The notes under the pieces are model-generated. The model was not told the origin of the DNA. It saw nothing but the letters and a program-made list of their open reading frames with translations, and searched no databases. A stretch of DNA of 36,478 bases, taken from assembly GCA_020426325.1 (NCBI GenBank), contig JAGQQG010000057.1, positions 1 to 36,478 of the forward strand. The letters run 5' to 3'. The first letter of the stretch is position 1, and every line of letters starts with the position of its first letter. Positions 18,369-28,151 of the stretch are shown one piece after another. The position numbers and the translations under genes are program-made. Source of the DNA: Planctomycetaceae bacterium. Lineage in GTDB: Bacteria; Planctomycetota; Planctomycetia; Planctomycetales; Planctomycetaceae.

Positions 18369-18405
18369 CGCTCTCCCAAGCTGACGCCTGAGCCAATCTT
18401 AGGGC

Positions 18406-18449
18406 AAAAAAAACACCCCGGCGACCAAAGTTGCCGGGGTGTTTTGTTG
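18406..18449. terminator. bidirectional intrinsic terminator
   Basis: AAAACACCCCGGC (18410-18422) pairs perfectly with GCCGGGGTGTTTT (18433-18445), a 13-bp stem with a 10-base loop. It has an A-run on the left and a T-run on the right, so it can stop transcription from both sides. It sits between the kinase (plus) and the glutamine synthetase (minus) genes, which converge here. Confidence 0.9.
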
Positions 18450-18464
18450 GTGTTGAATCAGCCA

Positions 18465-19487
18465 CTAGGCGGAAATCGAAGCTCCCTTGACCGTTGCGAT
18501 AATGGCGGAGGCTACCATGTAAGGATCAGCGTTGGATGCAGGTCGGCGGTCTTCAAGCCAGCCCTTCCAGCCGTTCTCGACCGTTCCGATCGGAATACGG
18601 ATCGAGGCACCGCGATCGGAAACGCCATAGCTGAACTTGTCGATTGACTGGGTCTCGTGGAGACCGGTCAGGCGCTGATCGTTGTCAGCCCCATAGACAT
18701 CAATGTGCTCTTTGATACGGGGCTCGAAGGCACGGCAGATGCTTTCGTAGATTTCCTTCTTGCCACACGTCCGCAGAGTCGTATTGGAGAAGTTGGCGTG
18801 CATACCGGAACCGTTCCAGTCCCCCTTGACCGGCTTGCAGTGCCAGTTGATGGACATACCATGCTTTTCAGCAGTGCGCTCAAGTAAATACCGTGCAATC
18901 CAGACTTGATCACCTGCTTGTTGCGCACCTTTGGCGAAGATCTGGAACTCCCATTGCCCCATCATCACTTCAGCATTGATGCCTTCCACGTTGATACCCG
19001 CGTTCAGGCACTGCTCCAAGTGCTCCTCGACGATCTCTCGACCGACGGCTTTCCCCGTTCCGACTGAGCAATAGTATGGGCCTTGCGGACCAGGAAATCC
19101 TTCGACAGGAAATCCAATCGGCTTATTCGTATCAGGATTCCAGATCGTATATTCCTGCTCGAAACCAAACCAAAAATCATCATCGTCGTCGTGAATTGTG
19201 CCACGACCATTGGATTTGTGACGGGACTTGTCCGGGTTCAGAACCTCAGTCATGACAAGCCAGGCATTCCCGGTCCGATCTGGATCAGGGAATAATGCAA
19301 CCGGTTTCAGCAGGCAGTCAGACGATCCACCGGGTGCCTGTTCGGTTGAGGAACCGTCGAACGCCCAAAGGGGGCAGTCTTCCAGCTTGCCGCTGAAATC
19401 CTTGACGATCTTCGTCTTACTTCGCAGGCTTTGCGTCGGCTGGTAGCCGTCCAGCCAAATGTATTCGAGTTTCGCGGGTGCACTCAT
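18465..19487 (-). CDS. glnII: type II glutamine synthetase (GSII)
   Basis: This is a 340-residue protein. Its length and sequence match the eukaryote-like GSII class, not the roughly 470-residue bacterial GSI. Seen motifs: LWAFDGSSTEQ, FGFEQEYTIWN, WEFQIF, GDWNGSGMHANFSN (ATP/glutamate site) and SDRGASIRIPIG. It makes glutamine from glutamate, ammonia and ATP. A GGAGG lies about 10 bases before the ATG (19485-19487). GSII lacks the adenylylation control that GSI has, as known for the family, so regulation is probably transcriptional. A dyad upstream (19564-19585) may be involved. Confidence 0.96.
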   Translation of the reverse strand: MSAPAKLEYIWLDGYQPTQSLRSKTKIVKDFSGKLEDCPLWAFDGSSTEQAPGGSSDCLLKPVALFPDPDRTGNAWLVMTEVLNPDKSRHKSNGRGTIHDDDDDFWFGFEQEYTIWNPDTNKPIGFPVEGFPGPQGPYYCSVGTGKAVGREIVEEHLEQCLNAGINVEGINAEVMMGQWEFQIFAKGAQQAGDQVWIARYLLERTAEKHGMSINWHCKPVKGDWNGSGMHANFSNTTLRTCGKKEIYESICRAFEPRIKEHIDVYGADNDQRLTGLHETQSIDKFSYGVSDRGASIRIPIGTVENGWKGWLEDRRPASNADPYMVASAIIATVKGASISA

Positions 19488-19563
19488 GCTCGTGTAACCT
19501 CCAACCTTTCATAGATCGAACTTTTCTGCCTCGAATGTCCGACTCACGCTGTACGGACATTGG

Positions 19564-19585
19564 GCACAATGCCTGTTTCTTGTGC
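19564..19585. promoter_or_regulatory. inverted repeat upstream of glnII
   Basis: GCACAA (19564-19569) and TTGTGC (19580-19585) are perfect inverted arms with a 10-base spacer. The dyad lies 77-98 bases upstream of the glnII start and also in the arsC upstream region. It has the shape of an operator but I cannot match it to a named regulator. Confidence 0.35.
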
Positions 19586-19747
19586 ACTGTAGCCCCGTGG
19601 AGGGCGAAGTAATCGTCAGCCACATCTGGGAATTATCCCTTTTTTGACATGACGCTTCAAGTTAAGCAACACTTGTGCCGAGACGCCGGACGACCGAGAA
19701 TCTGGCGACCTTCGACAACAGTGAACACCAACACTCCTGCGGCGACC

Positions 19748-20182
19748 ATGAAACCAACTCGAATTCTGTTCCTCTGCACGGGAAACTCGTGTCGTTCCCA
19801 AATGGCAGAAGGGCTGTTGAGGCATCTTGCAGGGGACCGGATCACGTCCCTGTCTGCAGGGGCAAAGCCAGCGAACTTCGTGCATCCGCTCGCGATCGAA
19901 GCCATGGCCGAACTCGGGGTCGACATCTCCCAGCAGGTCAGCAAGCACATCAACGAGTTCCTGCCCCCTCATGGGACCCCACCCGATCTGATCATCAGCG
20001 TTTGCTCCTCCGCAGAGAAGGAGTGTCCCATGTTCCCCGGAAATGTCGAACGGCTGCACTGGCCCTTCGATGATCCCGCCTATGCCACCGGCAGCCAGGA
20101 TGAACGGATGTCGGAGTTCGGCAGAGTCAGAGATGAGATCCGGGAACGCCTGAATATGTGGCTTGATGAATCGACCGCCTGA
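19748..20182 (+). CDS. arsC: thioredoxin-coupled arsenate reductase (LMW phosphatase fold)
   Basis: This is a 144-residue protein from the ATG at 19748. The N-terminus has the C-x5-R loop CTGNSCRS typical of the low-molecular-weight phosphatase fold. The mid-protein segment SVCSSAEKECP holds the two redox cysteines of the pI258-type ArsC, and HWPFDDPA matches the same family. It should reduce arsenate to arsenite, using thioredoxin to reset its disulfide. No arsenite pump, ArsR or other ars gene is nearby, so the gene stands alone. The longer open frame upstream adds 33 residues with no supported site; no strong ribosome-binding site is visible for the chosen start either. A tyrosine phosphatase role is the alternative, but the cysteine triad argues against it. 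Confidence 0.88.
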   Translation: MKPTRILFLCTGNSCRSQMAEGLLRHLAGDRITSLSAGAKPANFVHPLAIEAMAELGVDISQQVSKHINEFLPPHGTPPDLIISVCSSAEKECPMFPGNVERLHWPFDDPAYATGSQDERMSEFGRVRDEIRERLNMWLDESTA

Positions 20183-20204
20183 ACTTTTCAGTGTAGACCG
20201 ATGA

Positions 20205-20972
20205 TCAGAAAGCGACTCCGCCACCGATCAGGCAGCCGACTCCTCCTCCGTTGACCGGAGCTACAATCCCTCCACGAAGATAAACGTGATCAAGTGGCCA
20301 GCAGATCATTTCGAGGTTAGCACTCGGTCCGTTGTATAAAGTCAGACTATTGCAGTCCAACTCTATCCGTGCTGCGAGCCATGGCATAACGTCAAACTCT
20401 GATCCAACATTTAGCAGCAGATCGCTATTGGACGCAGAATAATTTGCATTGACCGTTGAGACGGTGAGCGAGGCGTCAGCGTGTTTGTAAATGTAGCCGA
20501 GTTGGATATAGGGTCGAACACGTTCAAAGACCTCGAAGAAGGAAGTCAGCCCAATTCCAATCGTCTTCAAGTCGAGGTTCAAGGTTCCTGTCAGATTATC
20601 GAAATCAGGACCAAGATTTCCCGATCCTCCAACTGTCGATAGAGCGAATTCCGCATACAAGTCATAATGAAAGGGCCCCGGTAGGACATCAAGCGGTGTC
20701 AAGGGCGCATTCCCACTGAGAATCATTCCCCGAAGTGGTTCATCCAATTCCAGAGGAAACTCAGACTGGTCTTCTTTGATGTGAGTATATCGCACGTCAA
20801 TGTAGGGTTTTCCCAATAGCCCCGGACGCTCAAAAGGCTCAGCATACCAGTGGCTGCTTCGAGCACTGACGTCATCGCCATCATGCGCGAGAGTGGCGTT
20901 CGTCAGAGTGATCAGGCAGACAGCCGCAAATACGAACCCGATCATCGTTATGAATTTGAGACGTAGAAGCAT
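20205..20972 (-). CDS. outer-membrane beta-barrel candidate
   Basis: This is a 255-residue protein with a signal peptide (residues about 1-29, hydrophobic FVFAAVCLITLTNATLA). The mature part alternates hydrophobic and polar residues with aromatic girdle residues (RPYIQLGYIYKHA, FHYDLYAEFALS) and ends in GGGVAF, so it finishes with Phe as barrel proteins often do. I recognise no named family. It converges on arsC, with 22 bases between their stops. The call rests on pattern only. Confidence 0.65.
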   Translation of the reverse strand: MLLRLKFITMIGFVFAAVCLITLTNATLAHDGDDVSARSSHWYAEPFERPGLLGKPYIDVRYTHIKEDQSEFPLELDEPLRGMILSGNAPLTPLDVLPGPFHYDLYAEFALSTVGGSGNLGPDFDNLTGTLNLDLKTIGIGLTSFFEVFERVRPYIQLGYIYKHADASLTVSTVNANYSASNSDLLLNVGSEFDVMPWLAARIELDCNSLTLYNGPSANLEMICWPLDHVYLRGGIVAPVNGGGVGCLIGGGVAF

Positions 20973-21147
20973 CTTTTGGTTCCAAGCACAGAAGACGGAC
21001 CAGTGCGACGGAATATCTGTCCTGCCGATCCTCAGTCAATCGTGATGCATCAACTGCCGTCGCGGCGAATCAATATCGATCTGGGAGACCCAAAATGCAG
21101 CAGATTCTGCTGGATGGAGCTAAGTCAAATCGGAGACGACTGATGTG

Positions 21148-22410
21148 TCACTTCCCGATGCAGTACAGGTATTCCTGCCGATTGTTCCCGGAGTTGTCTG
21201 CGACTCGCAGGTAGATGCGACCGCCACAGATCGCAGGCGAGGCGAACGATTCGTCGCCGAGACGGTTGACGGCCACTTCCTCGAACCGCTCCGGATTCGC
21301 CTTGAAAACGAAGGTCGTGCCGCCCTCGTTGGACTGGTAGATGGTGTCGCCGACCAGCACGGGAGAGGCGGACACTGGACCGCTTAATCGTTCCTTCCAC
21401 ATTTCCTCTCCATCGCTTCCTCGCCAGCAATAAGCGACGCCCTTGTCAGTCAGACAGTAAACATAGCCGTCCACTGCCATCATCGATTGTTCGTAGCACT
21501 TCTGACTGTTTGTCCAGAGAACCTCCTTCGAGCCATCCGCCCTGATGCACACTGTCTCCGGCTTCGGATATCCGCCGCTGGCAAAGATCAGATCGCCGTC
21601 CCAGACGATCGTGCCGCAGGTCGCCATCGTGGTTGCTTCGACATCCCACAGCGGCTTACCCGTCTGTGGATCGTAAGAGGCGACGAGACTACACCCGCTG
21701 ATCAGCAACTGTTCACGACCTGCGACGTCCGCCACCACAGGCGAAGAGAAACTCAGCATGAACGGGCGTTTTGTCCTCCAGACTTCGTCGCCGGATTTGC
21801 CGTCGAAGGCGGCAATCCAGCCCCCTTTCTCGTAGTCGGCAGCGACGATCACGGTTGTCCCATACAGGATAGGCGAGGGGGCATAGCCATACTCGTAAAG
21901 TTGCGGATGGAAGGGACCAATCTCCTTCTTCCACTCGACATTGCCGTCCAATGAGAGTGCAGCGAGGGTGATTTTGTTGTGATGGTGAAAAGTGACAAAC
22001 AGCCGCTCACCATCGCACGCGATCGTCGCTGTCGCCTGCGTGTTCTTCTTGTGCTGTTTGGGAAAACCGCCCGAACTGATCTCGGTGATCCACACTTGCT
22101 CGCCGGTTTTTCGATCGAAAGCCAGAACACCCTGCTTTTGATTGGCTTCATCAGCAGTCGCCAGAAAGATGCGTTCCCCGACGACCGTCGGCGACGAATG
22201 CCCGCGACCCGGGACTTTCGTCTTCCAAATGACGTTCTTCGTCGAACTCCACTCCACGGGAGGGGCCTGATCAGCTTCAGCGACGCCGTTTGAGTTCGGC
22301 CCACGCCACTCGGGCCAGTCCCCCGGACCGGGAGAGGCGGCAAAGGAGGTTGCACCGAAGGCAAACGGGAGAATCAGAGTAAGGCAGCCTGAGATTGCGA
22401 GACGAAGCAT
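21148..22410 (-). CDS. secreted PQQ-like beta-propeller protein
   Basis: This is a 420-residue protein with a Sec signal (residues 1-24, LTLILPFAFGATSFA) and the planctomycete opening DWPEWRGPNSNGVAEAD. Propeller repeats follow: AFDRKTGEQVWITE, AFDGKSGDEVWRTK and SYDPQTGKPLWDV. The architecture is like BamB or quinoproteins, but a PQQ cofactor is not proven. The paralogue at 24284-25555 shares the layout (WPRFRGPDG). It is downstream of the DUF1501 gene on the same strand, 121 bases away, and may share its transcript. Confidence 0.9.
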   Translation of the reverse strand: MLRLAISGCLTLILPFAFGATSFAASPGPGDWPEWRGPNSNGVAEADQAPPVEWSSTKNVIWKTKVPGRGHSSPTVVGERIFLATADEANQKQGVLAFDRKTGEQVWITEISSGGFPKQHKKNTQATATIACDGERLFVTFHHHNKITLAALSLDGNVEWKKEIGPFHPQLYEYGYAPSPILYGTTVIVAADYEKGGWIAAFDGKSGDEVWRTKRPFMLSFSSPVVADVAGREQLLISGCSLVASYDPQTGKPLWDVEATTMATCGTIVWDGDLIFASGGYPKPETVCIRADGSKEVLWTNSQKCYEQSMMAVDGYVYCLTDKGVAYCWRGSDGEEMWKERLSGPVSASPVLVGDTIYQSNEGGTTFVFKANPERFEEVAVNRLGDESFASPAICGGRIYLRVADNSGNNRQEYLYCIGK

Positions 22411-22531
22411 GGAGAATCCTGTTGATTGTTGACTCCAATGACTGACGGTTCACCAACTGCGGATGAACGTCGTATCGAATCGTAGTCATCCTGTCCCGTG
22501 TCGCCAATCACAATCCATGCTCGCAATCCCA

Positions 22532-23992
22532 TCACGCGATCAGGTCGTTGAGCACATGCCCGTGAACGTCGGTCAGTCGGCGGTCGACACCATCGTGTCG
22601 AACGGTGAGACGTTTGTGGTCGATCCCCAACAAGTGCAAAATCGTTGCGTGGATGTCGTACACCTGCGTGGGGTTGTCCCGATCCAACGGCTTGTAGCCC
22701 CATTCATCAGACGGACCATAACTTACGCCGCCTTTGATCCCGCCACCACACACCCAGTTGGTGAAGACGTACGGATTGTGATCGCGTCCTTTGCTCCCCT
22801 GCGTCGAGGGCATGCGACCAAACTCCGTCGTCCACAGGATGATCGTGTCGTCGAGGAGTCCCCGCTGCTTGAGGTCCTTGATAAGAGCCGCTGTACCGGT
22901 CGCCATCCCCAGTGAAAGCGGAAGATGATCACGTTCGATATCCTCGTGGCTGTCCCAGTTGCGACGCGGAAAGCTGTTGTCGTTCCCTGACCAGATCTGC
23001 ACGAACCGCACGCCCCGCTCGAGCAACCTTCGTGCGATCAGACACTTGCGACCGAAGTACTCGGTCTCTTCCGGCACATTGATCTCCGCCGGATACTCTC
23101 GACCGGGCTGATCAACTCCGTACATCTTGAGAATGTGTTGCGGTTCCTGAGAGAGATCAAGTGCCTCCGGTGCTGCTAGCTGCATCTTTGCAGCGAGTTC
23201 ATACGAACGAATGCGGGCCTCCAGTCGTGAGTCACCGGGTCGCTCATCGCGATAGTTTGCATTGAGACGGTTCAGCAGTGCCAAGCCATCGCGATCACTC
23301 GCAGTCGTCACAAACTCGGACTTCGCGTGCAGGTCCTCGATCGGGTTCTCGCGTTGCGGGAAGATGGTCGTGCCCTGCGTACTCGCAGGCAGGAACGCAG
23401 ACCCCCAGTTCTTGGGACCATTGCTTGCATACCCGCGATGATCGGGCAGGACCACGAAACTCGGCAGGTTATCACTCAGACTGCCCAGTCCATAGCTGAT
23501 CCAGGCTCCCATCCCCGGAAAGCCGGGCCGATCAAACCCGGTCGCCTGCAGATAGGTCGCCTGCGAATGCACCCCTGTCTTGCCGATCAGATTGTGTATG
23601 AACGCCATGTCCTCCACGCACTCACCCAGCGGAGCGACGATCTCGCTCAGCATCTTGCCGCTCTCGCCGTACGGCTGAAACTTGAACGGCGACTTCATCC
23701 ACGGGCCGAGACCGTTCTGAAACGCCTCGACATGCTCGCCGAAGTCGGACGGTTCGCCGTGATGTTTCTCCAGTGCCGGCTTGTAGTCGAACATGTCGAG
23801 ATGACTCGCCGCTCCTCCCATGAACAACTGCACGACCCGCTTCGCCTTCGCCGGATAATGCAACTGCTCCAGCACGCCTCCTCCCGCAGCTGGCGAATTT
23901 GCGGCCTGCGACTCCTCTAGCATCATCGCCGCGAGCGCAAGGCTCCCGAACCCCCAGCCGCTCTGCTGCAGAAACTCTCGCCGCGATCTCAT
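22532..23992 (-). CDS. Tat-exported DUF1501 (sulfatase-like) protein
   Basis: This is a 486-residue protein with a twin-arginine signal (RSRREFLQQSGWGF). Family landmarks include QLFMGGAASHLDMFDYKP, WTTEFGRMPSTQGSKGRDHN and the end ILHLLGIDHKRLTVRHDG. The fold is related to alkaline phosphatase and sulfatases, as known for DUF1501; its reaction is unknown. In planctomycetes this gene usually neighbours a DUF1549/DUF1553 cytochrome-like gene (PSCyt1/PSD1). None is in this window: upstream is a divergent PQQ gene and downstream another PQQ gene. Confidence 0.93.
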   Translation of the reverse strand: MRSRREFLQQSGWGFGSLALAAMMLEESQAANSPAAGGGVLEQLHYPAKAKRVVQLFMGGAASHLDMFDYKPALEKHHGEPSDFGEHVEAFQNGLGPWMKSPFKFQPYGESGKMLSEIVAPLGECVEDMAFIHNLIGKTGVHSQATYLQATGFDRPGFPGMGAWISYGLGSLSDNLPSFVVLPDHRGYASNGPKNWGSAFLPASTQGTTIFPQRENPIEDLHAKSEFVTTASDRDGLALLNRLNANYRDERPGDSRLEARIRSYELAAKMQLAAPEALDLSQEPQHILKMYGVDQPGREYPAEINVPEETEYFGRKCLIARRLLERGVRFVQIWSGNDNSFPRRNWDSHEDIERDHLPLSLGMATGTAALIKDLKQRGLLDDTIILWTTEFGRMPSTQGSKGRDHNPYVFTNWVCGGGIKGGVSYGPSDEWGYKPLDRDNPTQVYDIHATILHLLGIDHKRLTVRHDGVDRRLTDVHGHVLNDLIA

Positions 23993-24283
23993 GCTCAGTC
24001 CTCACTCAATCGGCTTTGTTCATCCCTCCATTCTATCATGTGATGACACTCCAAGCCCACCACCCCGAACGGTGACTGCTCGACCGGCATCGAGTCGATG
24101 GCCTGGTTCAATCACAATCAGATCATTTCTTTGGACAAATAAAACCTCGCAACTCGACCGGGGGCATGGCAGAGAGATACGAGAAGCAATCGTTCTGTGA
24201 CTTCTATTCGGATTCCGGCTGGCGGTGCGGGCCGCTATCATGTTCACGCGATGGGAACCCACGGAGGAAAGGTGATCGACCAG

Positions 24284-25555
24284 ATGATACATCGTCGATG
24301 TCTTGGTTTGTTGCTGTGCTTGTCTGTGTTGAGTGCTCCCGCTACTCACGTTGACGCAGACGAATGGCCGCGATTCCGGGGGCCGGACGGCATGGGGCGT
24401 TCGACGGCTGAACAGCTGCCGACGACTTGGAGCGACACCAAAAACGTACTCTGGAAAACTCCTCTGCCAGGTCCTGGGGCATCGAGTCCGATCATCTGGG
24501 GGGATCGGCTGTATGTGACCTGCTATTCGGGTTATGGAGTCGACAAGGAAGCTCCGGGGGACCTTGCTGACTTGCGTCGTCACTTGATCTGCGTTGATCG
24601 TCACACGGGGAAGATCGAATGGAACGTCGAGGAGTCCGACAACGGATGCACCGGCGAACTGGAGGGATTCGTCGGACTGCATGGCTATGCGTCGAGCACG
24701 CCGGTGACGGACGGCGATACGATCTACACCTTCTATGGTTGTAGCGGCGTGTACGCATACGACATGGAAGGCAAGCAACTGTGGCACACTTCGGTGGGTG
24801 AACGAATCGACCCGTTCGGCAGTGGAACCTCGCCGATCCTGTATGACGATCTGCTGATCATCAATGCGAGCGTTGAAAGCCGTGCACTGATTGCCCTCGA
24901 TCGCAAGACCGGACAGGAAGTCTGGCGAGCGGAAGATGTCGTGCGCTCCTGGAACACGCCGGTCATCGTGAAGACGGCTGAGGGGCGAGACGAATTGGTG
25001 GTCGCGATCCGCCTCGTATTCAAAGGCTTCGATCCGAAAACGGGCGAGGAGTTGTGGGTTTGCGATGCGGTACGAGACTATGTCTGCCCCAGCCTGGTGG
25101 CCCATGACGACATCGTGTACGGCATCGGCGGACGTCGGGGGATGGCGCTCGCGGTTCGTGCCGGCGGACGGGGTGACGTCACCGAATCGCACATCCTCTG
25201 GAAGGAGAACGTCGGGTCGAACGTGCCATCACCCGTTTATCATGATGGCCATCTCTATTGGCTCGATCACAAAGGAATCGCCTACGTGCTCAATGCAGCA
25301 ACAGGCGAGGAAGTTCTTAAACGTCGCGAGTCGGATACGGATCGCGTTTATGCATCGCTCACATACGGCGACGGAAAGCTGTACGCTGTCTCCCGAGAGA
25401 ATGGCACATTCGTGTACGAGGCTGAGCCTTCGCTGCCACTCATCGCCCACAACCAGTTCTCCGAGGATGACAGCATCTTCAACAGCAGTCCCGTGCTCCT
25501 CGATGAACGGATCTATCTGCGATCCGACAAGTTCCTGTTTTGTATTGCACCATAG
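24284..25555 (+). CDS. secreted PQQ-like beta-propeller protein (second copy)
   Basis: This is a 423-residue protein. The ATG at 24284 leads into a signal peptide ([18 protein letters not shown], ending near HVDA). A GTG at 24272 with GGAGG four bases before it is an equally plausible start and adds four residues. The mature part opens [15 protein letters not shown] and carries propeller repeats: [38 protein letters not shown] and [13 protein letters not shown]. It is probably periplasmic. Function may parallel the paralogue at 21148-22410, which is on the opposite side of the DUF1501 gene. The POT transporter starts 32 bases later. Confidence 0.9.
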   Translation: MIHRRCLGLLLCLSVLSAPATHVDADEWPRFRGPDGMGRSTAEQLPTTWSDTKNVLWKTPLPGPGASSPIIWGDRLYVTCYSGYGVDKEAPGDLADLRRHLICVDRHTGKIEWNVEESDNGCTGELEGFVGLHGYASSTPVTDGDTIYTFYGCSGVYAYDMEGKQLWHTSVGERIDPFGSGTSPILYDDLLIINASVESRALIALDRKTGQEVWRAEDVVRSWNTPVIVKTAEGRDELVVAIRLVFKGFDPKTGEELWVCDAVRDYVCPSLVAHDDIVYGIGGRRGMALAVRAGGRGDVTESHILWKENVGSNVPSPVYHDGHLYWLDHKGIAYVLNAATGEEVLKRRESDTDRVYASLTYGDGKLYAVSRENGTFVYEAEPSLPLIAHNQFSEDDSIFNSSPVLLDERIYLRSDKFLFCIAP

Positions 25556-25587
25556 CTGACTGTTCTGCCACCTCGACAGGGTTTCCC

Positions 25588-26997
25588 ATGGCGAAATACC
25601 AGACGACCCCGCCCGACATGACCCACATGCCGCCGGGCGTGCCGTACATCGTCGGCAACGAGATGGCCGAGAGGTTCAGCTTTTATGGCATGAAGTCGAT
25701 CCTCACGATCTTCATGACGAAGCACCTGCTGGACATGACTGGATCCGAGGCGTTCATGGATGACGAATCGGCGAAGGAGTGGGTGCACTACTTCACGGCA
25801 GCGGTCTATTTCTTCCCAATCATTGGAGCGTTCTTCTCTGACTGGCTGACCGGCAAGTACCCGATGATCATCTGGCTGTCGATCGTCTACTGCATTGGTC
25901 ACTTCGTGCTCGCACTGATGGACGTTCCAGCGGTTGTTGGAATGGACCCGAAGACGTTGTTGGCACTCGGACTCATCCTGATCTCCATCGGTGGCGGCGG
26001 CATCAAGCCGTGCGTGTCTGCTCATGTCGGGGATCAGTTCGGCAAGAGCAACTCGCATCTGCTGGAAAAAGTATATGGGTGGTTTTACTTCTCGATCAAT
26101 CTGGGGTCGACCGTCTCAACTCTGCTGACGCCGTGGCTGCTCGCACACTGGGGACCGGGCTGGGCCTTTGGAGTGCCCGGGGCACTCATGGTTCTGGCGA
26201 CCATCGTGTTCTGGATGGGTCGGAACAAGTTTGTGCATATTCCTCCGTCGGGGGACAAGTTCTTCTCGCAGACGTTCAGCCGTGAGGGCCTTCAGGTCAT
26301 CCTGATGCTCGCGCCGCTCTATTACATCTTCGTGTCCATGTTCTGGGCGCAGTTTGATCAGACGGCGTCAGCATGGGTACTGCAGGCAGAGAAGATGAAC
26401 CGAAACGTGTTCGGCTTTGAACTCCTCTCGTCGCAACTACAAGCGGCGAATCCGATCCTGGTGATGGTGTTGATCCCGGTGTTTTCGTATCTCGTGTATC
26501 CGTTCATGGGGAAGTTCTTTGAGGTGACGCCGCTGCGGAAGATTGGCTTCGGGCTATTCATCACGGTGCTGGCCTCGGCAATTCCCGGATGGGTGCAAAC
26601 ACGGATCGACGCGGGGGAAACGCCCCACATTTTCTGGCAAGTGTTTGCCTATCTGGTGCTGACGTCTGCGGAGGTGATGGTGTCAATCACCGTGCTGGAG
26701 TTCTCATACACACAAGCGCCCAAGTCGATGAAGTCGATCATCATGGGGCTTCAACTGCTCTCCGTGACCGTCGGTAATCTGTTCGTCGCACAGATCAACA
26801 AGATGATTCGTCTCAAGAAGGAAGCCGGAGAAAGCTTTCTGCAGGGGGCAGACTACTACTGGTTCTTCTCCGGATGCATGCTGGCAGCGGCGATTCTGTT
26901 CGTCGTCTGGTCACAGTTCTATCGCGGAAAGACGTACATCCAGGGCGACGACGAAGGTGAGACGCCAACGGGAGCCGACGAGGGCAGGAAAGCCTGA
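25588..26997 (+). CDS. POT-family proton-coupled peptide transporter
   Basis: This is a 469-residue membrane protein of the major facilitator superfamily, proton-dependent oligopeptide (POT/PTR2) branch. The key motif ExxERFSFYG is present at the N-terminus ([14 protein letters not shown]). The PTR2 signature is seen as [18 protein letters not shown], and about 12 TM helices can be traced. The family imports di- and tripeptides with protons, using the ExxER motif for coupling. The start at the ATG (25588) follows AGGG about 7 bases upstream; the frame's upstream part overlaps the preceding gene. It may be co-transcribed with the PQQ gene just upstream. Confidence 0.93.
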   Translation: MAKYQTTPPDMTHMPPGVPYIVGNEMAERFSFYGMKSILTIFMTKHLLDMTGSEAFMDDESAKEWVHYFTAAVYFFPIIGAFFSDWLTGKYPMIIWLSIVYCIGHFVLALMDVPAVVGMDPKTLLALGLILISIGGGGIKPCVSAHVGDQFGKSNSHLLEKVYGWFYFSINLGSTVSTLLTPWLLAHWGPGWAFGVPGALMVLATIVFWMGRNKFVHIPPSGDKFFSQTFSREGLQVILMLAPLYYIFVSMFWAQFDQTASAWVLQAEKMNRNVFGFELLSSQLQAANPILVMVLIPVFSYLVYPFMGKFFEVTPLRKIGFGLFITVLASAIPGWVQTRIDAGETPHIFWQVFAYLVLTSAEVMVSITVLEFSYTQAPKSMKSIIMGLQLLSVTVGNLFVAQINKMIRLKKEAGESFLQGADYYWFFSGCMLAAAILFVVWSQFYRGKTYIQGDDEGETPTGADEGRKA

Positions 26998-27334
26998 GTT
27001 GACGGCGATCGAGAAGATCCGACGGAAAAATTCCCACTGAGCTGCTGGATCTCCACAGTGAATCGAACGATTTCGATACCCAAGACATGTCAGACGGTGC
27101 GATCCGTGTTCCCGGCACGATCCGCAAACTCTTCCATCGTTCCGTCTCCTGCGTCGATGATCGAGGTTGTGCGCACACGAGGTGAATGCGTTCACACGTG
27201 AATGAATCGATTTCCGTACTGTCGCGAGTCGACTCGATGCGACGATAGACAGGACAGCAAGGATTGCATCCGACGTTTACCGGGATGCGTTCGAACCGGG
27301 GCCACATCTGCTGCAAATTCGAGGAAAGTCATCC
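26998..27334. other. 337-base intergenic region with small dyads
   Basis: No convincing gene is present. Two small symmetrical sequences stand out: GTGAATGCGTTCAC (27183-27196) and the 12-base perfect palindrome CGAGTCGACTCG (27225-27236). They lie about 100-150 bases before the histidine kinase start and could be regulator sites; the assignment is speculative. Confidence 0.3.
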
Positions 27335-28123
27335 ATGTTGCCGGGCGAGATCGAGACATTGAGAAGTGAAAACGCAGACCTGCGCGAGAAACTCGACTCG
27401 ATGCAGGCGCAGCTGATGCAGGCTCAGAAGCTCGGCTCGATTGGCGTACTGGCGTCGTCTATCACGCATGAGTTCAACAACATCCTGATGACGGTTATCA
27501 ACTATTCCAAGATGGGACTGCGTCATCGCGACAACGACACCCGAGAGAAGGCCTTCAATAAGATCCTCGACGCAGGACAGCGGGCCGCAAAAATTACGAC
27601 CGGCATGCTCAGTTACGCGCGGGCGAAAGGGGATCGCCGCGATCCGCTCAGCCTCGTGCAGGTCGTTCAGGATGTTCTCGTCCTCGTGGAGAAAGATCTG
27701 CAGAAACATCGGATCACTCTCGACACGAGATTCCAGGACGATCCCTATGCAGAGGTCAACTCAGGTCAGGTCCAGCAGGTACTGCTGAATCTGATCATCA
27801 ATGCCCGCCAGGCGATGGCCAAGGGGGGCACGCTGACCATCATTGTCCGTACGAATGCTCAGGACGGAATGGGCGAGGTTGCTGTTCGCGACACGGGGAC
27901 CGGAATCCCGGCAGCCAAGCTACCGCACATCTTCGATCCGTTTTTCTCGACCAAAAAGGCCGATGAGCAAGGGCAGGGGGGGACCGGGTTGGGCCTCGCA
28001 CTCTGTAAGGACATCATTGAAGCCCACAAAGGCCGTATCCGCGTCGAGAGTGCCGAAGGGCAGGGCACCTGCTTCACGCTCCGCTTCCCGTTGGTCGAGA
28101 AACCGGCCCTGCTCGCGGGATGA
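27335..28123 (+). CDS. soluble histidine kinase without sensor domain
   Basis: This is a 262-residue protein. A short N-terminal coiled coil (residues 1-32, LRSENADLREKLDSMQAQL) leads to the H box SITHEFNNI with phospho-acceptor His45. The ATPase part has an N box (LNLIINARQAM, Asn156), G1 (RDTGTGIP), F box (FDPFFSTKK) and G2 (GGTGLGLAL). This is the NtrB-like HisKA class. There is no transmembrane or PAS sensor, and no response regulator lies next to it, so its signal and partner are unknown. AGGAAAG lies about 5 bases before the ATG. Confidence 0.9.
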   Translation: MLPGEIETLRSENADLREKLDSMQAQLMQAQKLGSIGVLASSITHEFNNILMTVINYSKMGLRHRDNDTREKAFNKILDAGQRAAKITTGMLSYARAKGDRRDPLSLVQVVQDVLVLVEKDLQKHRITLDTRFQDDPYAEVNSGQVQQVLLNLIINARQAMAKGGTLTIIVRTNAQDGMGEVAVRDTGTGIPAAKLPHIFDPFFSTKKADEQGQGGTGLGLALCKDIIEAHKGRIRVESAEGQGTCFTLRFPLVEKPALLAG

Positions 28124-28151
28124 ACAGATACGTCTTCACGTGACAGCGATG

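Noticed and set aside
19748-20182. An ars resistance operon around arsC
   Set aside because: Its neighbours are a glutamine synthetase and a barrel protein; no ArsR, ArsB or Acr3 gene is present.
19616-20224. Minus-strand frame covering arsC
   Set aside because: The plus strand encodes a thioredoxin-type arsenate reductase with all key cysteines; this frame is its shadow.
24020-25192. 390-codon minus-strand frame across the second PQQ gene
   Set aside because: The plus strand holds a clear PQQ-propeller protein with a signal peptide; the antisense product has no recognisable motif.
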